Notes under the pieces: generated by a model | What the model was told of the DNA's origin: nothing | Databases searched by the model: none | The model's input: only the letters and a program-made list of their open reading frames with translations | Shown: positions 43,453 to 52,389 of the stretch, one piece after another | Numbering within the stretch: the stretch's first letter is position 1 | Layout of the letters: each line of letters opens with the position of its first letter | Source: DATFVJ01 sp963712955 | GTDB lineage: Bacteria > Actinomycetota > Actinomycetes > Streptosporangiales > Streptosporangiaceae | Length of the DNA: 64,000 nucleotides | Assembly: GCA_963712955.1 (NCBI GenBank) | Contig: CAVQKF010000004.1 | Coordinates: forward strand, 310,001-374,000 | Reading direction: 5' to 3' | Program-made: the position numbers and the translations under genes

Positions 43453-44302
43453 GGGATTCCTCGCAGCGGGGGTGGTGATCGTCGGGCCGGTGCGGCTGTG
43501 GGTGCGCCGCGACAGCGCTGATGTGGCGCCGAATCTCCTCGGCGACGAGGCTGTATTGTCCGGCCTGCTGGCGGTCGGTCTCGTGCTCTGGCAGGGTGGC
43601 CGTCCGCCGTCGCAGGCCAGGCAGTGGCCGGGCGGGCGGCGGTTGCAGATCGCATCGCGGAAGGCAGCCATGATGACCGGCGCGTGCGCGGTCAGCAGAT
43701 CCTTGGCGCTGCGCACGGCGCCCAGTAGCAGTCGCCCAAAACCGCCCCGCACTGGGAGCATCGGGTGTGCATGATGGCGCACGGCTCGGGGCAGAGGTCC
43801 CGTCGGACCAGTTGTTACCGGCGTCGCCGCCGCATCCGGGGCAGCGCGCCAGCGGCCGGGTGGCGCAGCGGAGGCAGCGGGTGATCTCGGCGGCGAGCAG
43901 GCGGGCGAACAGTTCCTGGTGCTTGCTGCGGAGCTGGGTGACGGCCAGGTCGTGAGCACGGGAGCCGGTCAGCCCGCCCGTCTTCGCGTGCTCGAACAGT
44001 TCCGGGAAGGCCGTGGCGTCCCGTGCCGCGAGCCGTCGGCTGGCTTTCCGCCACGCCCGGCTGCGGATCTCGGGCCGGGCGTCGGTGCCCGGCCCGACCC
44101 GTTCTTGCGCGTACAGCTCCAGGTAGCGGTCCGGGTGGCGGTGACGCAGCAGCGTCAGGGCGCGCCTGTGTGCCTGATCGTGGGTGTGCGCCTGCGGCTG
44201 GGTTTGTTCGTAAAGGGCGCGGTAGGTGCGCCGGTCCTCGCAGGCCAGCCGCCGCAGCGCCCGCTGACGCGCGGCGGAACTGCGGTCCCCGCTGTAGGTC
44301 AT
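43445..44302 (-). pseudogene. Cys-rich (zinc-ribbon-like) helical protein, frameshifted
   Basis: From ATG 44302 (overlapping the XRE stop) the reading is helical and repetitive (ALRRLACEDRRTYRALYEQT; RALTLLRHRHPDRYLELYAQ; QLRSKHQELFARLLAAEITR), then Cys-rich (CLRCATRPLARCPGCGGDAG). Near 43760 the protein continues in another frame (VIMAAFRDAICNRRPPGHCL, then ACDGG) and returns near 43620 (LPEHETDRQQAGQYSLVAEE, then IRRHISAVAAH). Two indels are needed. The CxxC pairs suggest zinc binding. The function is unknown. Confidence 0.55.
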
Positions 44303-44767
44303 AACGTCCCGCCCTCGCCACCGGCCGAGCCATCATCGGGCGCCAGGTCGGCGCTGACCAGGACGGCGGGCCGGCCCAGCAGCACGGGGAGCAGTGCCTC
44401 GCGTGGCATGGTTACCCCGTCCGCAAATCTCAGCAGTTCGCGGATGTCGTACAGGGTGTCGCGGTGGCCGGTTTCCACCAGGCTCACGAGGGCCTGTGAC
44501 CAGCCGGCCAGGTCCCCCAGATCCTTTTGGGACAGTTCCGCCGCGACCCGGAACATGGCCACTGCGGCGCCCAGGTCGCAGCGGGCGAGAACCTCGCGCA
44601 TCGGTGCGGACCCCGACAGCCAGGTTGGCCACTGCGGCGTCACCGGCCCCGGCTCGGGCGTCTGGCGGGTGGCTCGTGCACAGGGCGCGCAGACAGACCT
44701 GCTGCGGGTTGTACCGCGATAGCCGGGTCCGGTGGCAAGCTGCGCAAATCCGCCTCACGGGTTTCAT
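44299..44767 (-). pseudogene. XRE regulator with N-terminal zinc-finger-like segment, frameshifted
   Basis: ATG 44767 overlaps the stop of the preceding gene. The first 27 codons (MKPVRRICAACHRTRLSRYN) carry CxxC and RLSRYNP, as in a known actinomycete group of helix-turn-helix proteins. The body, in another frame from about 44690, is PMREVLARCDLGAAVAMFRV, then AAELSQKDLGDLAGWSQALV and YDIRELLRFADGVTMPREAL. One indel near 44690 joins them; the body alone could start at GTG 44643. It sits in a four-gene operon of unknown function. Confidence 0.65.
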
Positions 44768-45159
44768 GGCAAGGCCGCCTGGCCGCCAGGGCGTGAAGGT
44801 TCGTGCTGGCCTGCGCCATCGCCGGCGATTTGGCCTGCGCGATGAATTTCGCGCTCGTACTGTTCCCAGAGGCCGAAGGCGCCGACGATGCCCTCGTCGA
44901 TGGCTGCGGCAGCGTGTTCGCTTGCGAGCACCTGTCCTCGGCACAGGGCCTGGCTGAGCTGGTCGCCGCTTGCCGCGCACTCTTCGCCGCGCTGCTGGAA
45001 CCGGCTGACCCGTTCGGCCAGGTCGGTGCGGACCTGCCCGATCGCCTGGACCAGGCCCTGCAGGGCCTGGTCTTTGCTTAGGCCGGCGGGAAGGACGAGC
45101 GCCAGGCTGGGCAGGGCGTCATGTTCAGCCATCAGCGCGGGGTGCTGCTTGGCGTCCAT
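44764..45159 (-). CDS. hypothetical helical protein
   Basis: The 131-residue, mostly helical protein (ALQGLVQAIGQVRTDLAERV, then SRFQQRGEECAASGDQLSQA and FGLWEQYEREIHRAGQIAG) has coiled-coil character. The start ATG 45159 has CAAGGAGCACA upstream. Its stop overlaps the start of the XRE gene (ATGA). No family was recognised. Confidence 0.55.
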   Translation of the reverse strand: MDAKQHPALMAEHDALPSLALVLPAGLSKDQALQGLVQAIGQVRTDLAERVSRFQQRGEECAASGDQLSQALCRGQVLASEHAAAAIDEGIVGAFGLWEQYEREIHRAGQIAGDGAGQHEPSRPGGQAALP

Positions 45160-45198
45160 TGTGCTCCTTGCGGGACGGGTGTAAGCGCGTGACCGGGA

Positions 45199-45366
45199 TC
45201 ACCCGCCCGGAGAGGGCCTGATCCCGGCGCTCATGGCGGCTACGTTTGCGCCGGTTGACTGTTCCATCGCACATATTGCGCGGACGATTTTCCCGCCGGC
45301 CTGCGGCGTGGCGTATGCATCCCAGTGCGTGGTGATGGTGTCCACGAGCTGAAGACCCGGCCGCTT
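45199..45366 (-). pseudogene. C-terminal remnant of HATPase-type regulatory protein
   Basis: The reading RPGLQLVDTITTHWDAYATP, then QAGGKIVRAICAMEQSTGAN, ending at TGA 45201-45199, matches the end of SpoIIAB/anti-sigma-like ATP-binding proteins (GLxLVDxLxxxWG...GGKxVW), common partners in XRE/DUF397 cassettes. Only about 50 codons remain. The upstream part was replaced by the direct repeat, whose edge lies at 45367. Confidence 0.5.
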
Positions 45367-45708
45367 GCGTGGCCGCTACCGCGCGCATAGCGGCGCCCGG
45401 CTCGTCGCCATGAGCGGCGGCGCTGCCGCAATGATCAATCGCCGTGGTGGCCGGCATGTGTCCTCCTCAGCGGCATGTCCCTGGCAACCCCGGGCCACGC
45501 GCGGCGGTTCCCGGGGGCCTGGCTTGGTCACTGTCTGTGGCTGCTTACGTCGTGATCGATGTCCCACGTTGATCCATGCAAAGAGCAAAAGCCATAGACA
45601 GCTAGCTCTACAAAGCAGTACGCCAGGAGACGCCCGGCAGGTGAGGCATTGCGCGTGCCGTCACGGTCATGGCAGGCTGCCACCAGAAATGGCCGCGGGG
45701 AGGCAGAG

Positions 45709-46576
45709 GTGACCCAGACCCGGCCGGGCAGCGGCCCGACCGTGCTGCGCATGATCTTGGGCAGACAGCTGCAGGCGCTGCGGGAAAAGGCCGGGCATGT
45801 CCTACGAGCAGGCCGCCGAGGCGATCTACTCCTCGCCGTGGACCATCCGCCGGATGGAACGCGCCGAAGGCGGCCTGAAACCGCTGACCGTCAAAAGCCT
45901 GCTGATGGCCTACGGCGTCACCGACGTCCGCGAGATCGACACCTTCCTGTCCCTATCCCGCGAGGCCAGCAACCCCGGCTGGTGGCACAGCTACGACGAC
46001 GTGCTGCCGCCCTGGTTCCGCGTCGCGGTCGGGCTAGAGGAGTCGGCCAGCCTGATCCGCGCCTACCAGCCGCAGGTCATACCGGGACTGCTGCAAACCG
46101 AGGACTACATCCGGGCCATCACCGCCGCGAGCTTCCCCGGTGCCACCGAGGACGAGACCGAACGGCGGGTGCAACTGCGCCTCGCCCGCCAGCAACTCCT
46201 CACCCGGCCCGGCGCCCCCGGCTACTGGGTAGTGCTCGATGAGACCGTGCTGCGCCGCCCGATCGGCGGCCAAAAGATCATGCGCGCCCAGCTCACGCAC
46301 CTGGTCGAGGCGGCCGGGCAGCCGAACGTCACGGTCCAGATCATCCCCTTCGCCGCCGGCTGGCATCCCGCGCTGTACGGAATGTTCACCATCTACCGGT
46401 TCCCCGACCAGGAACTACCCGACATCGTCTACAGCGAGGCCCTGACCAGCGCCTACTACCTCAACAAGCCCGAGGAAACAGCCAGATACACCGAGGCCAT
46501 GGACCGGATGTGCGCCCAGGCCGCTTCCCCCGAGCAAACCGTCACCATCCTGCGCGACATCATGAAGGAGACATGA
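45709..46576 (+). pseudogene. XRE/DUF5753 regulator, frameshifted near the 5' end (copy B)
   Basis: GTG 45709 starts the same N-terminus as copy A, but GGG at 45793-45795 (GG in copy A) shifts the frame after REKAG. The rest is open from ATG 45797 (MSYEQAAEAIYSSPWTIRRM) to 46576, with a complete DUF5753 domain (PGLLQTEDYIRAITAASFPG; YWVVLDETVLRRPIGG; VTVQIIPFAAGWHPALYGMF). A protein begun at 45797 would lack the first helix of the DNA-binding domain. The stop is one base before the DUF397 start. Confidence 0.8.
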
Positions 46577-46577
46577 G

Positions 46578-46811
46578 ATGAACCACATCCATAACGGCAT
46601 GCGCGCTGCGGACCTCGGCCACGACGGCTGGCGCAAGCCGTGGAGCGACAACGGCGGCGACTGCCTGGAAGCCAAGAAACTCCCCGGCGGCCGGGTCGCC
46701 CTGCGCCAGTCCACCGACCCCGCAGGCCCCGCCCTCGTCCTGGAGCCGAACGAGATCCGCGCCTTCATCCAGGGCGCCAAGGCCGGCCTCGCCGACGACC
46801 TGCTCACCTGA
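46578..46811 (+). CDS. DUF397 protein
   Basis: The 77-residue protein has GWRKPWSDNGGDCLEAKKLP, then GGRVALRQSTDPAGPALVLE and PNEIRAFIQGAKAGLADDLL, a full DUF397 (W-R-S...CxE...RxSxxPxGPxLxxxxxExxAFxxGxKxGxFD). Such small acidic proteins antagonise the adjacent XRE regulator in actinomycete cassettes of the whiJ type. ATG 46578 follows GGAGACATGAG and lies one base after the XRE stop, so the two are coupled. Confidence 0.85.
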   Translation: MNHIHNGMRAADLGHDGWRKPWSDNGGDCLEAKKLPGGRVALRQSTDPAGPALVLEPNEIRAFIQGAKAGLADDLLT

Positions 46812-46852
46812 CCAGCGGCCACCACCGTCCCCCGCAGCAGCAGCGGCGCGGA

Positions 46853-46899
46853 GGACACTGATGAACACTCACGGACACGATGAGTGTCCATCAGTATCC
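46853..46899. promoter_or_regulatory. 19-bp inverted repeat, likely operator (copy B)
   Basis: Counterpart of the element at 30628, with two changes: GGACACTGATGAACACTCA on the left and TGAGTGTCCATCAGTATCC on the right. The two changes do not pair with each other, so the hairpin is weakened while the GTGTCC boxes are mostly kept. It lies just before the second XRE-TPR gene. Confidence 0.65.
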
Positions 46900-46919
46900 G
46901 TACAGCGAAAGAAGGCGTG

Positions 46920-48371
46920 ATGTCGAAGGAACTCGGCGCCTGGTTACGGCAGCAGCGCGAGGCCCGGGGCTGGCCCCGGCCCGAGATGGCCGGCCAGCTC
47001 ATCAAGGCTGCCCAGGCCAGAGGCGACACATCCCTACCCGGCCTGGACAGCATGTGCCACAACATCTACCGCTGGGAACGCGGCACCGACGGCCTGTCCG
47101 ACCGCTACAAGCTCCACTACTGCCACGCACTCGGCATCGCGCCCGGCCAGTTCGGCCCCGGTCACCCGGACGATCGGCTCGGACTCGCGCAGACGCCGGG
47201 AACCAGCGTCATGGCAACCGCATTACCTGCGGTCCCATCACTCGCTGAGGCCCCCGCCGTGGCGGATCCTCGGCTAGTGGTACCCGTTGCCGTCGCTTAC
47301 CGTGGAATAGACGAGCCCGATATGGGCGCTTCCATGGTCCAGCGAGAGGTGCTGATGGCCGCGCACGAAGGCAGCGAGAACGCCGCACGCGCCGAAGAGC
47401 GCGGCATCGGCGACATGACTCTGGAACAGTTCCGCAGCGATGTGATGCGGCTGTCGCGGGAGTACATGACTGGTGAGCCATTCCCGCTGTTCCTAGAGAT
47501 GCGCCGCGTCCGCCGCCGGATGCACGACGCGCTCGACAGGCGCATGTGGCCCCGCGACGCGACAGACCTCTATCTGCTGCTCGGCTGCCTGAACGACCTC
47601 ATGGCTGTCGCCGCCTACGACCTCGGCTACCCGCAGGCGGCAGAGGAACTGATCCGCGCAGGCTGGGCGTACGCCATAGCGATCGATCACTATCCGCTGA
47701 TGGGCCAGTTGCGTCAGCAACTCGCCTACATGGAGTATTGGCGTGGCAGGACGCGGGAAAGCCGCGACCTGGCCGTTAGCGGGCTTCAGTATCGCTCTGC
47801 CGGGCCGGGCGGCGCGAATCTCCACCTTGACTACGCGCAAGCGGCAGCCAGGCTCGGTGAGGTAGACGAGGCTCGCCAGGCTGTCAGGGACGCCCATGAG
47901 GCCCGCGAACGCGAGTCGCGTGGCGACGATTTGCTCGGTATAGGTGGGGAGTTCACCATCACGCTTGCTACCCACCACTACCTCGCCGGTGCCGCGCTCG
48001 CCGAGATTGACGGCGCCGAACGCGAGGCGGCCGAGGAAATCGAACGCGCCACGAGCTTGTACGATGCCGGACCAGGACCGGGTGAGCAGCACTGGTTTGC
48101 GGGCAAGGCGCTTGCCGGGATCGACCTGGCCGCCATGCGGCTGCGTTCAGGCGCGCTCGACGCCGCCGCTGCCGCGCTGGCGGCGGTCTTGTCGATGCCC
48201 CACGCGCAGCGGATCCCGGTGCTCATCACCCGGCTCACACTGGTGCGTGCGGAACTCGCCGCGCCGATCTTCCGGGGCTCGGCACAGGCAGGGGACCTGG
48301 ATGCGCGCATCGAGGAGTTCGGCCGCGACACCGTCGCCGCCGGGCTACACAGCCTTCCCGGCAGTCCATGA
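46920..48371 (+). CDS. XRE regulator with TPR-like C-terminal domain (copy B)
   Basis: The 483-residue paralogue of the 30695 product is nearly identical in the first ~85 residues (KELGAWLRQQREARGWPRPE) and clearly diverged afterwards (LLGCLNDLMAVAAYDLGYPQ; AGLHSLPGSP at the end). The DNA-binding part is thus conserved or homogenised while the sensor domain differs, so the two may bind the same operator in response to different signals. The start ATG 46920 follows GAAGGCGTG. Confidence 0.78.
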   Translation: MSKELGAWLRQQREARGWPRPEMAGQLIKAAQARGDTSLPGLDSMCHNIYRWERGTDGLSDRYKLHYCHALGIAPGQFGPGHPDDRLGLAQTPGTSVMATALPAVPSLAEAPAVADPRLVVPVAVAYRGIDEPDMGASMVQREVLMAAHEGSENAARAEERGIGDMTLEQFRSDVMRLSREYMTGEPFPLFLEMRRVRRRMHDALDRRMWPRDATDLYLLLGCLNDLMAVAAYDLGYPQAAEELIRAGWAYAIAIDHYPLMGQLRQQLAYMEYWRGRTRESRDLAVSGLQYRSAGPGGANLHLDYAQAAARLGEVDEARQAVRDAHEARERESRGDDLLGIGGEFTITLATHHYLAGAALAEIDGAEREAAEEIERATSLYDAGPGPGEQHWFAGKALAGIDLAAMRLRSGALDAAAAALAAVLSMPHAQRIPVLITRLTLVRAELAAPIFRGSAQAGDLDARIEEFGRDTVAAGLHSLPGSP

Positions 48372-48511
48372 TGACGACAGCCCCAAGGGATGAGGCCCGG
48401 GTGCGTGGGGGCGGCTCCCCACGCAGTCGTTCGGGATCATTAATGGTCCGCGTGCCGTTTCGCTGATCCCATTCCTCCCCGCATGTGTACGTGCCGGAGT
48501 CGGCGCGTCCC

Positions 48512-49321
48512 TTAGCTGCTGAGGCGGGCGACGCCGCCGTAGCCCCAGACCTTGGCCAGTTCCTTCGGGCGTGGCGGCTTGCCGTCCGGCCGCCACAATG
48601 GCAGCTGGACCAGGCCTGGATCGACCAGATCCCAGCCCTCGAACAACGCCGCGATCTGCGCGTGACTGCGCAGTGTCGCGGTGGACGTGGCCTGGTCGTA
48701 CACGGCGGCGGCCTGCTGCGCGGCCTCGGGGCGGAAGTCGCCGGTCCCGTGCGACAGCGCGAGATAACTGCCGGGCGGCAGCGTGTCCCGCAGCGTGGCG
48801 AGGATGCGGGCGGGATTCTCGGCGTCGGTGATGAAATGCAGAATTGCGACCAGCAGGAGGCCCACCGGCTGGGTGAAGTCGATCAGAGCACCGACCTTCG
48901 GGTGCCGCAGGATCTTTTCCGGCTCCCGCAGGTCGGCCAGCACGATTGCGGTGGTGCCGCTGCCGGTCAGCAGCGCGTTGGCATGCACGTGCACGATGGG
49001 GTCGTTGTCGGCGTAGATCACGCGCGTCCCGGGCGCGACCTCAGCGGCGACCTGGTGAACGTTCCCGGCGGTAGGGATGCCGGTGCCGATGTCAATGAGC
49101 TGGCGTATCCCCGCCTCACCGGCCAGGAATCGCACGACGCGCCGCAGAAACGCCCGGTTGGCCCGCGCGGTGTCGCGCAGTTCTGGCGCGACGCGCAGCA
49201 CCTGCCGGACGGCTTCCCGGTCGGCAGCGTAGTTGTCCTTGCCGCCCAGGTAGGCGTCATACATGCGGGCGGGGTGCGGCCTGCTCGTGTCGATCTCAGA
49301 GGCGGCAAAACCTTGCTCCAT
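48512..49321 (-). CDS. DUF574-family SAM-dependent methyltransferase
   Basis: The 269-residue protein contains SRPHPARMYDAYLGGKDNYA at the start, QLIDIGTGIPTAGNVHQVAA (SAM motif, near residue 75), RVIYADNDPIVHVHANALL and VGLLLVAILHFITD, the signature blocks of the S-adenosylmethyltransferase family PF04672. These are abundant in actinomycetes, often beside XRE/DUF397 cassettes; substrates are unknown. It converges with the XRE-TPR gene, leaving about 140 bp between them. Confidence 0.85.
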   Translation of the reverse strand: MEQGFAASEIDTSRPHPARMYDAYLGGKDNYAADREAVRQVLRVAPELRDTARANRAFLRRVVRFLAGEAGIRQLIDIGTGIPTAGNVHQVAAEVAPGTRVIYADNDPIVHVHANALLTGSGTTAIVLADLREPEKILRHPKVGALIDFTQPVGLLLVAILHFITDAENPARILATLRDTLPPGSYLALSHGTGDFRPEAAQQAAAVYDQATSTATLRSHAQIAALFEGWDLVDPGLVQLPLWRPDGKPPRPKELAKVWGYGGVARLSS

Positions 49322-50462
49322 CGCATCCTTCCCCGCACGTGCTGGCGGCCGGTTTCACCGTGCACCAGATACCAGCGGCCCGGAAGGCTACGAATGCGGA
49401 TGCTGCCGGACACTATGTGTGACAGGTGCCCACAGCTACTAGGGCCCCCTGTCAGAGGATGCGCCGACGGCGCCGTGACGGTGCGCGCTGTTGTGGTGTC
49501 ACTGTGGGAAGGTGAGCAGCCGTAAGAAACGCAGCCGTGGAGCTGCCCGCACCCGGCCGGTGACCAGCCGGCGGCAGCCATTTGTGTCTGTCCTTACCGC
49601 GGTGCTGCGGCGCGATGGCAGCCAGATCGGCCGCGCTCCGGCGCACGAGCGCGATCTCACGCGGCGCCAGCAGTTCCCCGCCCGGCGCAGATGTTCATCG
49701 ACGCGGCCAGTAACCCGGTCCATGCTCTTATCACCGGCCACCGCCGGTGCGGTCTCGTGCATGCGGCGCAGCAGAACCCCGGCCTGACGACGGCCACGAT
49801 CTCGCCGACCGAGCGCCGCGCCAGTTCCGCGAACTGTCCCGGCAGTTCCTTGACACCCGCACTCGTGCATGTGCGGCGGCGCTCAGTGGGAAGGCCCGCA
49901 TCGGCGGTCAGCATCTCGAACATGGGTGGGGATGCTAGCCGAACAGGCATTACCGCTGGGGACAACGTTGATCTCCGGGGGGCCCCGTGACCGACACGAG
50001 CCTGCGGACGCCAGACCAACGCCGCCGCGGCAAGCCGAGCGGTTGGCTTCCCTCCCGGTCAGCCCTCTCAGGCCGTGCTGGCCCTTCGAAACGAAAAGCT
50101 GGAAGCCAAGAACCGGCAGCTGCACAAGCATCTGGAGACGGCCGCCGACGTCAGCCCGCTGCGGCCCTCGCAGCCCTGAGTGATGTTGTCTACCGGCCGG
50201 GCCGACAGCGGCAGCTATCAGCCTAATGAAAGTGAATTCCCCTGCGTCCGGTCAGGCCGACGTTGATCTCCGGTTCTGAGCGTGAGCGCCCGCATCACCG
50301 GGTTACATGACCGGCATGGCGGGCCGGATTGGCCCGTGTCGGCCAGTGTGCGGTAGACCGAGGCGGAGCCTCGCTGGATCGTTGACCGGAAACCCGGCCC
50401 GTGATCCGGGCGTGCTTGGCGCTGACCGTGAACTGGTGGCCTGCGATCAAGGGTTCCTGCAT
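49322..50462. other. about 1.1 kb without a firm gene
   Basis: No frame is convincing throughout. A minus-strand piece at about 49750-49925 (MFEMLTADAGLPTERRRTCT, then GVKELPGQFAELARRSVGEI) and a plus-strand piece at about 50070-50180 (LALRNEKLEAKNRQLHKHLE, coiled coil) look like gene fragments. Both lack complete start-to-stop structure and probably mark decayed genes or element remnants. Confidence 0.35.
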
Positions 50463-50529
50463 CTTCCCCCCGAAAACGTCGTCCCTGCGGGCGAAATGTC
50501 CGTTTTCCGTGACGTTTTCGGGGGGGAAG
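50463..50529. repeat. 67-bp long-arm hairpin element
   Basis: CTTCCCCCCGAAAACGTC (50463-50480) and GACGTTTTCGGGGGGGAAG (50511-50529) are inverted, with one extra G in the right arm. The loop holds CGAAATGTCCGTTTTCCGTG. It stands alone between coding regions and could be a bidirectional terminator or a small mobile repeat. Confidence 0.7.
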
Positions 50530-50593
50530 TTGTGTTGCTGGCCTGTAGGCGCCGGGCCGGTGGGCTGCTCACATTTTTCGGTCAACGATCGAT

Positions 50594-50797
50594 CTAGGGG
50601 GTGCTTGCCCGGTGGTTGCGGTCGTGATGGCGAGCTTTGTGGCGACGACGGGTACGGGGGTCCTGGTCGCGCAGTGCGCGGGCGAAGACGGGCACGTCGT
50701 TGTCGATGACCTTGGTGTGGCCGCCGTGGTACACGCTAAGCGTGACGGTCACGCACACGGGCTCGGTCTCGTCCTTGGCCACGCGCGCGTGCATCAT
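50594..50797 (-). CDS. small basic protein, unknown
   Basis: The 67-residue reading has AKDETEPVCVTVTLSVYHGG, then HTKVIDNDVPVFARALRDQD, a regular strand-helix pattern, and ends in an Arg/His-rich tail (RRRHKARHHDRNHRASTP) that may bind nucleic acid. It begins at ATG 50797, but no strong ribosome site is seen there and longer open sequence lies upstream. No family was recognised. Confidence 0.4.
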   Translation of the reverse strand: MMHARVAKDETEPVCVTVTLSVYHGGHTKVIDNDVPVFARALRDQDPRTRRRHKARHHDRNHRASTP

Positions 50798-50940
50798 CGC
50801 AGCACGATCCGGCAGCGACCGGCTGTCAACGCGGCATGCGCCACCCAGCCAGCGAGGACCCGGCCCGAGGCTACGAAGCCCTGATCGACCAGGCAGAGGT
50901 GGCTGACCTGCGCTGCGTGCGGGGCGGGGAAGCGGCGCGC

Positions 50941-52029
50941 TTATTGGCCGGCCAGCGTCCGGACGGCCGTGGCGTCGATGTCGGCGAGCCGCGGCCGCCC
51001 CGCGAGCGCCATGACCTCGCTCAGCTCGTCGCGCAGCAGCTTGAGCACGGCACTGACACCGGCGGCTCCCGCGTGCCCAAGGCCCCACACCACCGGCCGG
51101 CCGACCAGGACGGCATGCGCGCCGAGGGCCAGGGCCTTGAACACATCCGTGCCACTGCGGACGCCGCCGTCGAGCAGCACGGGAATCCGGCCGGCCGCGG
51201 CGGCCACCACCTCTGGAAGAGCGTCCAGGCTGGCGATCGCGCCGTCAAGCTGGCGCCCGCCGTGGTTCGAGACGACGATCGCGTCGATTCCGTGGTCTAT
51301 CGCCAGGACCGTGTCTTCGGCTGTCACGATTCCCTTGAGCATGAGGGGCAGCGGTACCTGTGCGCGGAGCCAGGCCAGATCGGCCCACGTGATGGTCGGA
51401 TCGAACTGGTTCGCCGCGTGGCGCTGCAGCGATGATGAGCCGGGATCATGCTCGTGGGCCTCGGCCATGACGGAAGAGTCGACGTTCACGGCGCTCACGC
51501 CGGGCGGCAGAGTGAATCCGTTGCGTATGTCGCGCAGCCGCCGGCCGAGGCGCGGCGTATCGACCGTCAGCATGAGCGCCTGGCACCCGGCGTCCGTGGC
51601 CCGCCGCAGCAGGCGGCCGAGGGTTTCACGCTGCCGCAGCCAGTACACCTGGAGCCACCATCGGCCGCCTGCCGCGGCTTCGATCTCCTCGAAGGTCTGG
51701 CTGGCCAGCGTGCTCGCGATGAACAGCGAGCCAGCGTCGCGCGCGGCCGCGGCGGTAGCGATCTCGCCGTCAGGGTGGGCGAGCCGCTGGTAGGCCATTG
51801 GCGCGATCGCTACGGGAAAGTCAAGCGGCATGCCGAGCAGGTTCGTGCCCAGTTCACGCGCCGAGATGTCGACGAGAACCCTGGGGCGCATGATGATCCG
51901 CTCGAACGCCGTCAAATTGGCGGCAAGGGTGGATTCGGTGCCACTGCCACCTTGCAGGTAGTCCCAGACATCGGGCGGTATCCGGGACCGCGCCGCCGTT
52001 TCGAACTCTTCCAGCTGCAGCAGTTCCAT
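50941..52029 (-). CDS. FMN-dependent alpha-hydroxyacid oxidase
   Basis: The 362-residue TIM-barrel flavoenzyme is of the glycolate/lactate/mandelate oxidase family. Evidence is PPDVWDYLQGGSGTESTLAA (start), IAPMAYQRLAHPDGE, LQVYWLRQRE (Tyr), LTVDTPRLGRRLRDIRNGF, LMLKGIVTAEDTVLA (Lys near 225), AIVVSNHGGRQLDGAIASLD (catalytic His and Arg near 250) and PVLLDGGVRSGTDVFKALAL (FMN phosphate). It oxidises an L-2-hydroxy acid to the keto acid with O2. The substrate cannot be told; lactate or a mandelate-type acid are possible. It is a single gene. Confidence 0.88.
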   Translation of the reverse strand: MELLQLEEFETAARSRIPPDVWDYLQGGSGTESTLAANLTAFERIIMRPRVLVDISARELGTNLLGMPLDFPVAIAPMAYQRLAHPDGEIATAAAARDAGSLFIASTLASQTFEEIEAAAGGRWWLQVYWLRQRETLGRLLRRATDAGCQALMLTVDTPRLGRRLRDIRNGFTLPPGVSAVNVDSSVMAEAHEHDPGSSSLQRHAANQFDPTITWADLAWLRAQVPLPLMLKGIVTAEDTVLAIDHGIDAIVVSNHGGRQLDGAIASLDALPEVVAAAAGRIPVLLDGGVRSGTDVFKALALGAHAVLVGRPVVWGLGHAGAAGVSAVLKLLRDELSEVMALAGRPRLADIDATAVRTLAGQ

Positions 52030-52389
52030 GCCAGCTCGCGTCCCTTGCTATCCGTACCGATAAAGATCGCCTACCCCTTGCCGGCCATCACCCGGCCGTT
52101 CTTGACCACCGTAGCCAGCGTGCCGCTACGTGACCACGGTGCCCTTCGCCGCCACCGTGCCTGCCACCTAGCGGTGCCTGTCACCAAACCGTGCCTGCCG
52201 CCAAACCGTGCCTGCCACCACCTGGCAGGATTCCACCGCCCTGGATCGGATATCAGCGTTGGCGCGGGTCGCGGGTTCCGGAAATCGACCGGACGATTGC
52301 GGGCGGATCTGCATTTTTACTCATTCGCGGATCAAGTTGGCGGCGGCGGAAAAGCAACCGCTCACCCCTGGCCCACCGTCTCACCAGGC
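52030..52389. repeat. intergenic with 17-bp tandem repeats
   Basis: At 52153-52221 the motif ACCGTGCCTGCCRCCAA occurs about four times at 17-18 bp steps (starts near 52153, 52170, 52188, 52205). The rest shows no gene. It separates divergent hydroxyacid oxidase and serpin genes and should hold their promoters. Confidence 0.6.

Larger units (their letters stand above)
45367..47167 (+). repeat. long direct repeat, copy B (regulator cassette)
   Basis: Second copy of the segment at 29679-30948, starting with GCGTGGCCGCTACCGCGCGC. It contains the full XRE/DUF5753 and DUF397 region (about 533 bp more than copy A) but has an extra G at 45793-45795. The two copies are in the same orientation, 15.7 kb apart, and enclose the lanthipeptide cluster and the IS21 element. 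Confidence 0.9.
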
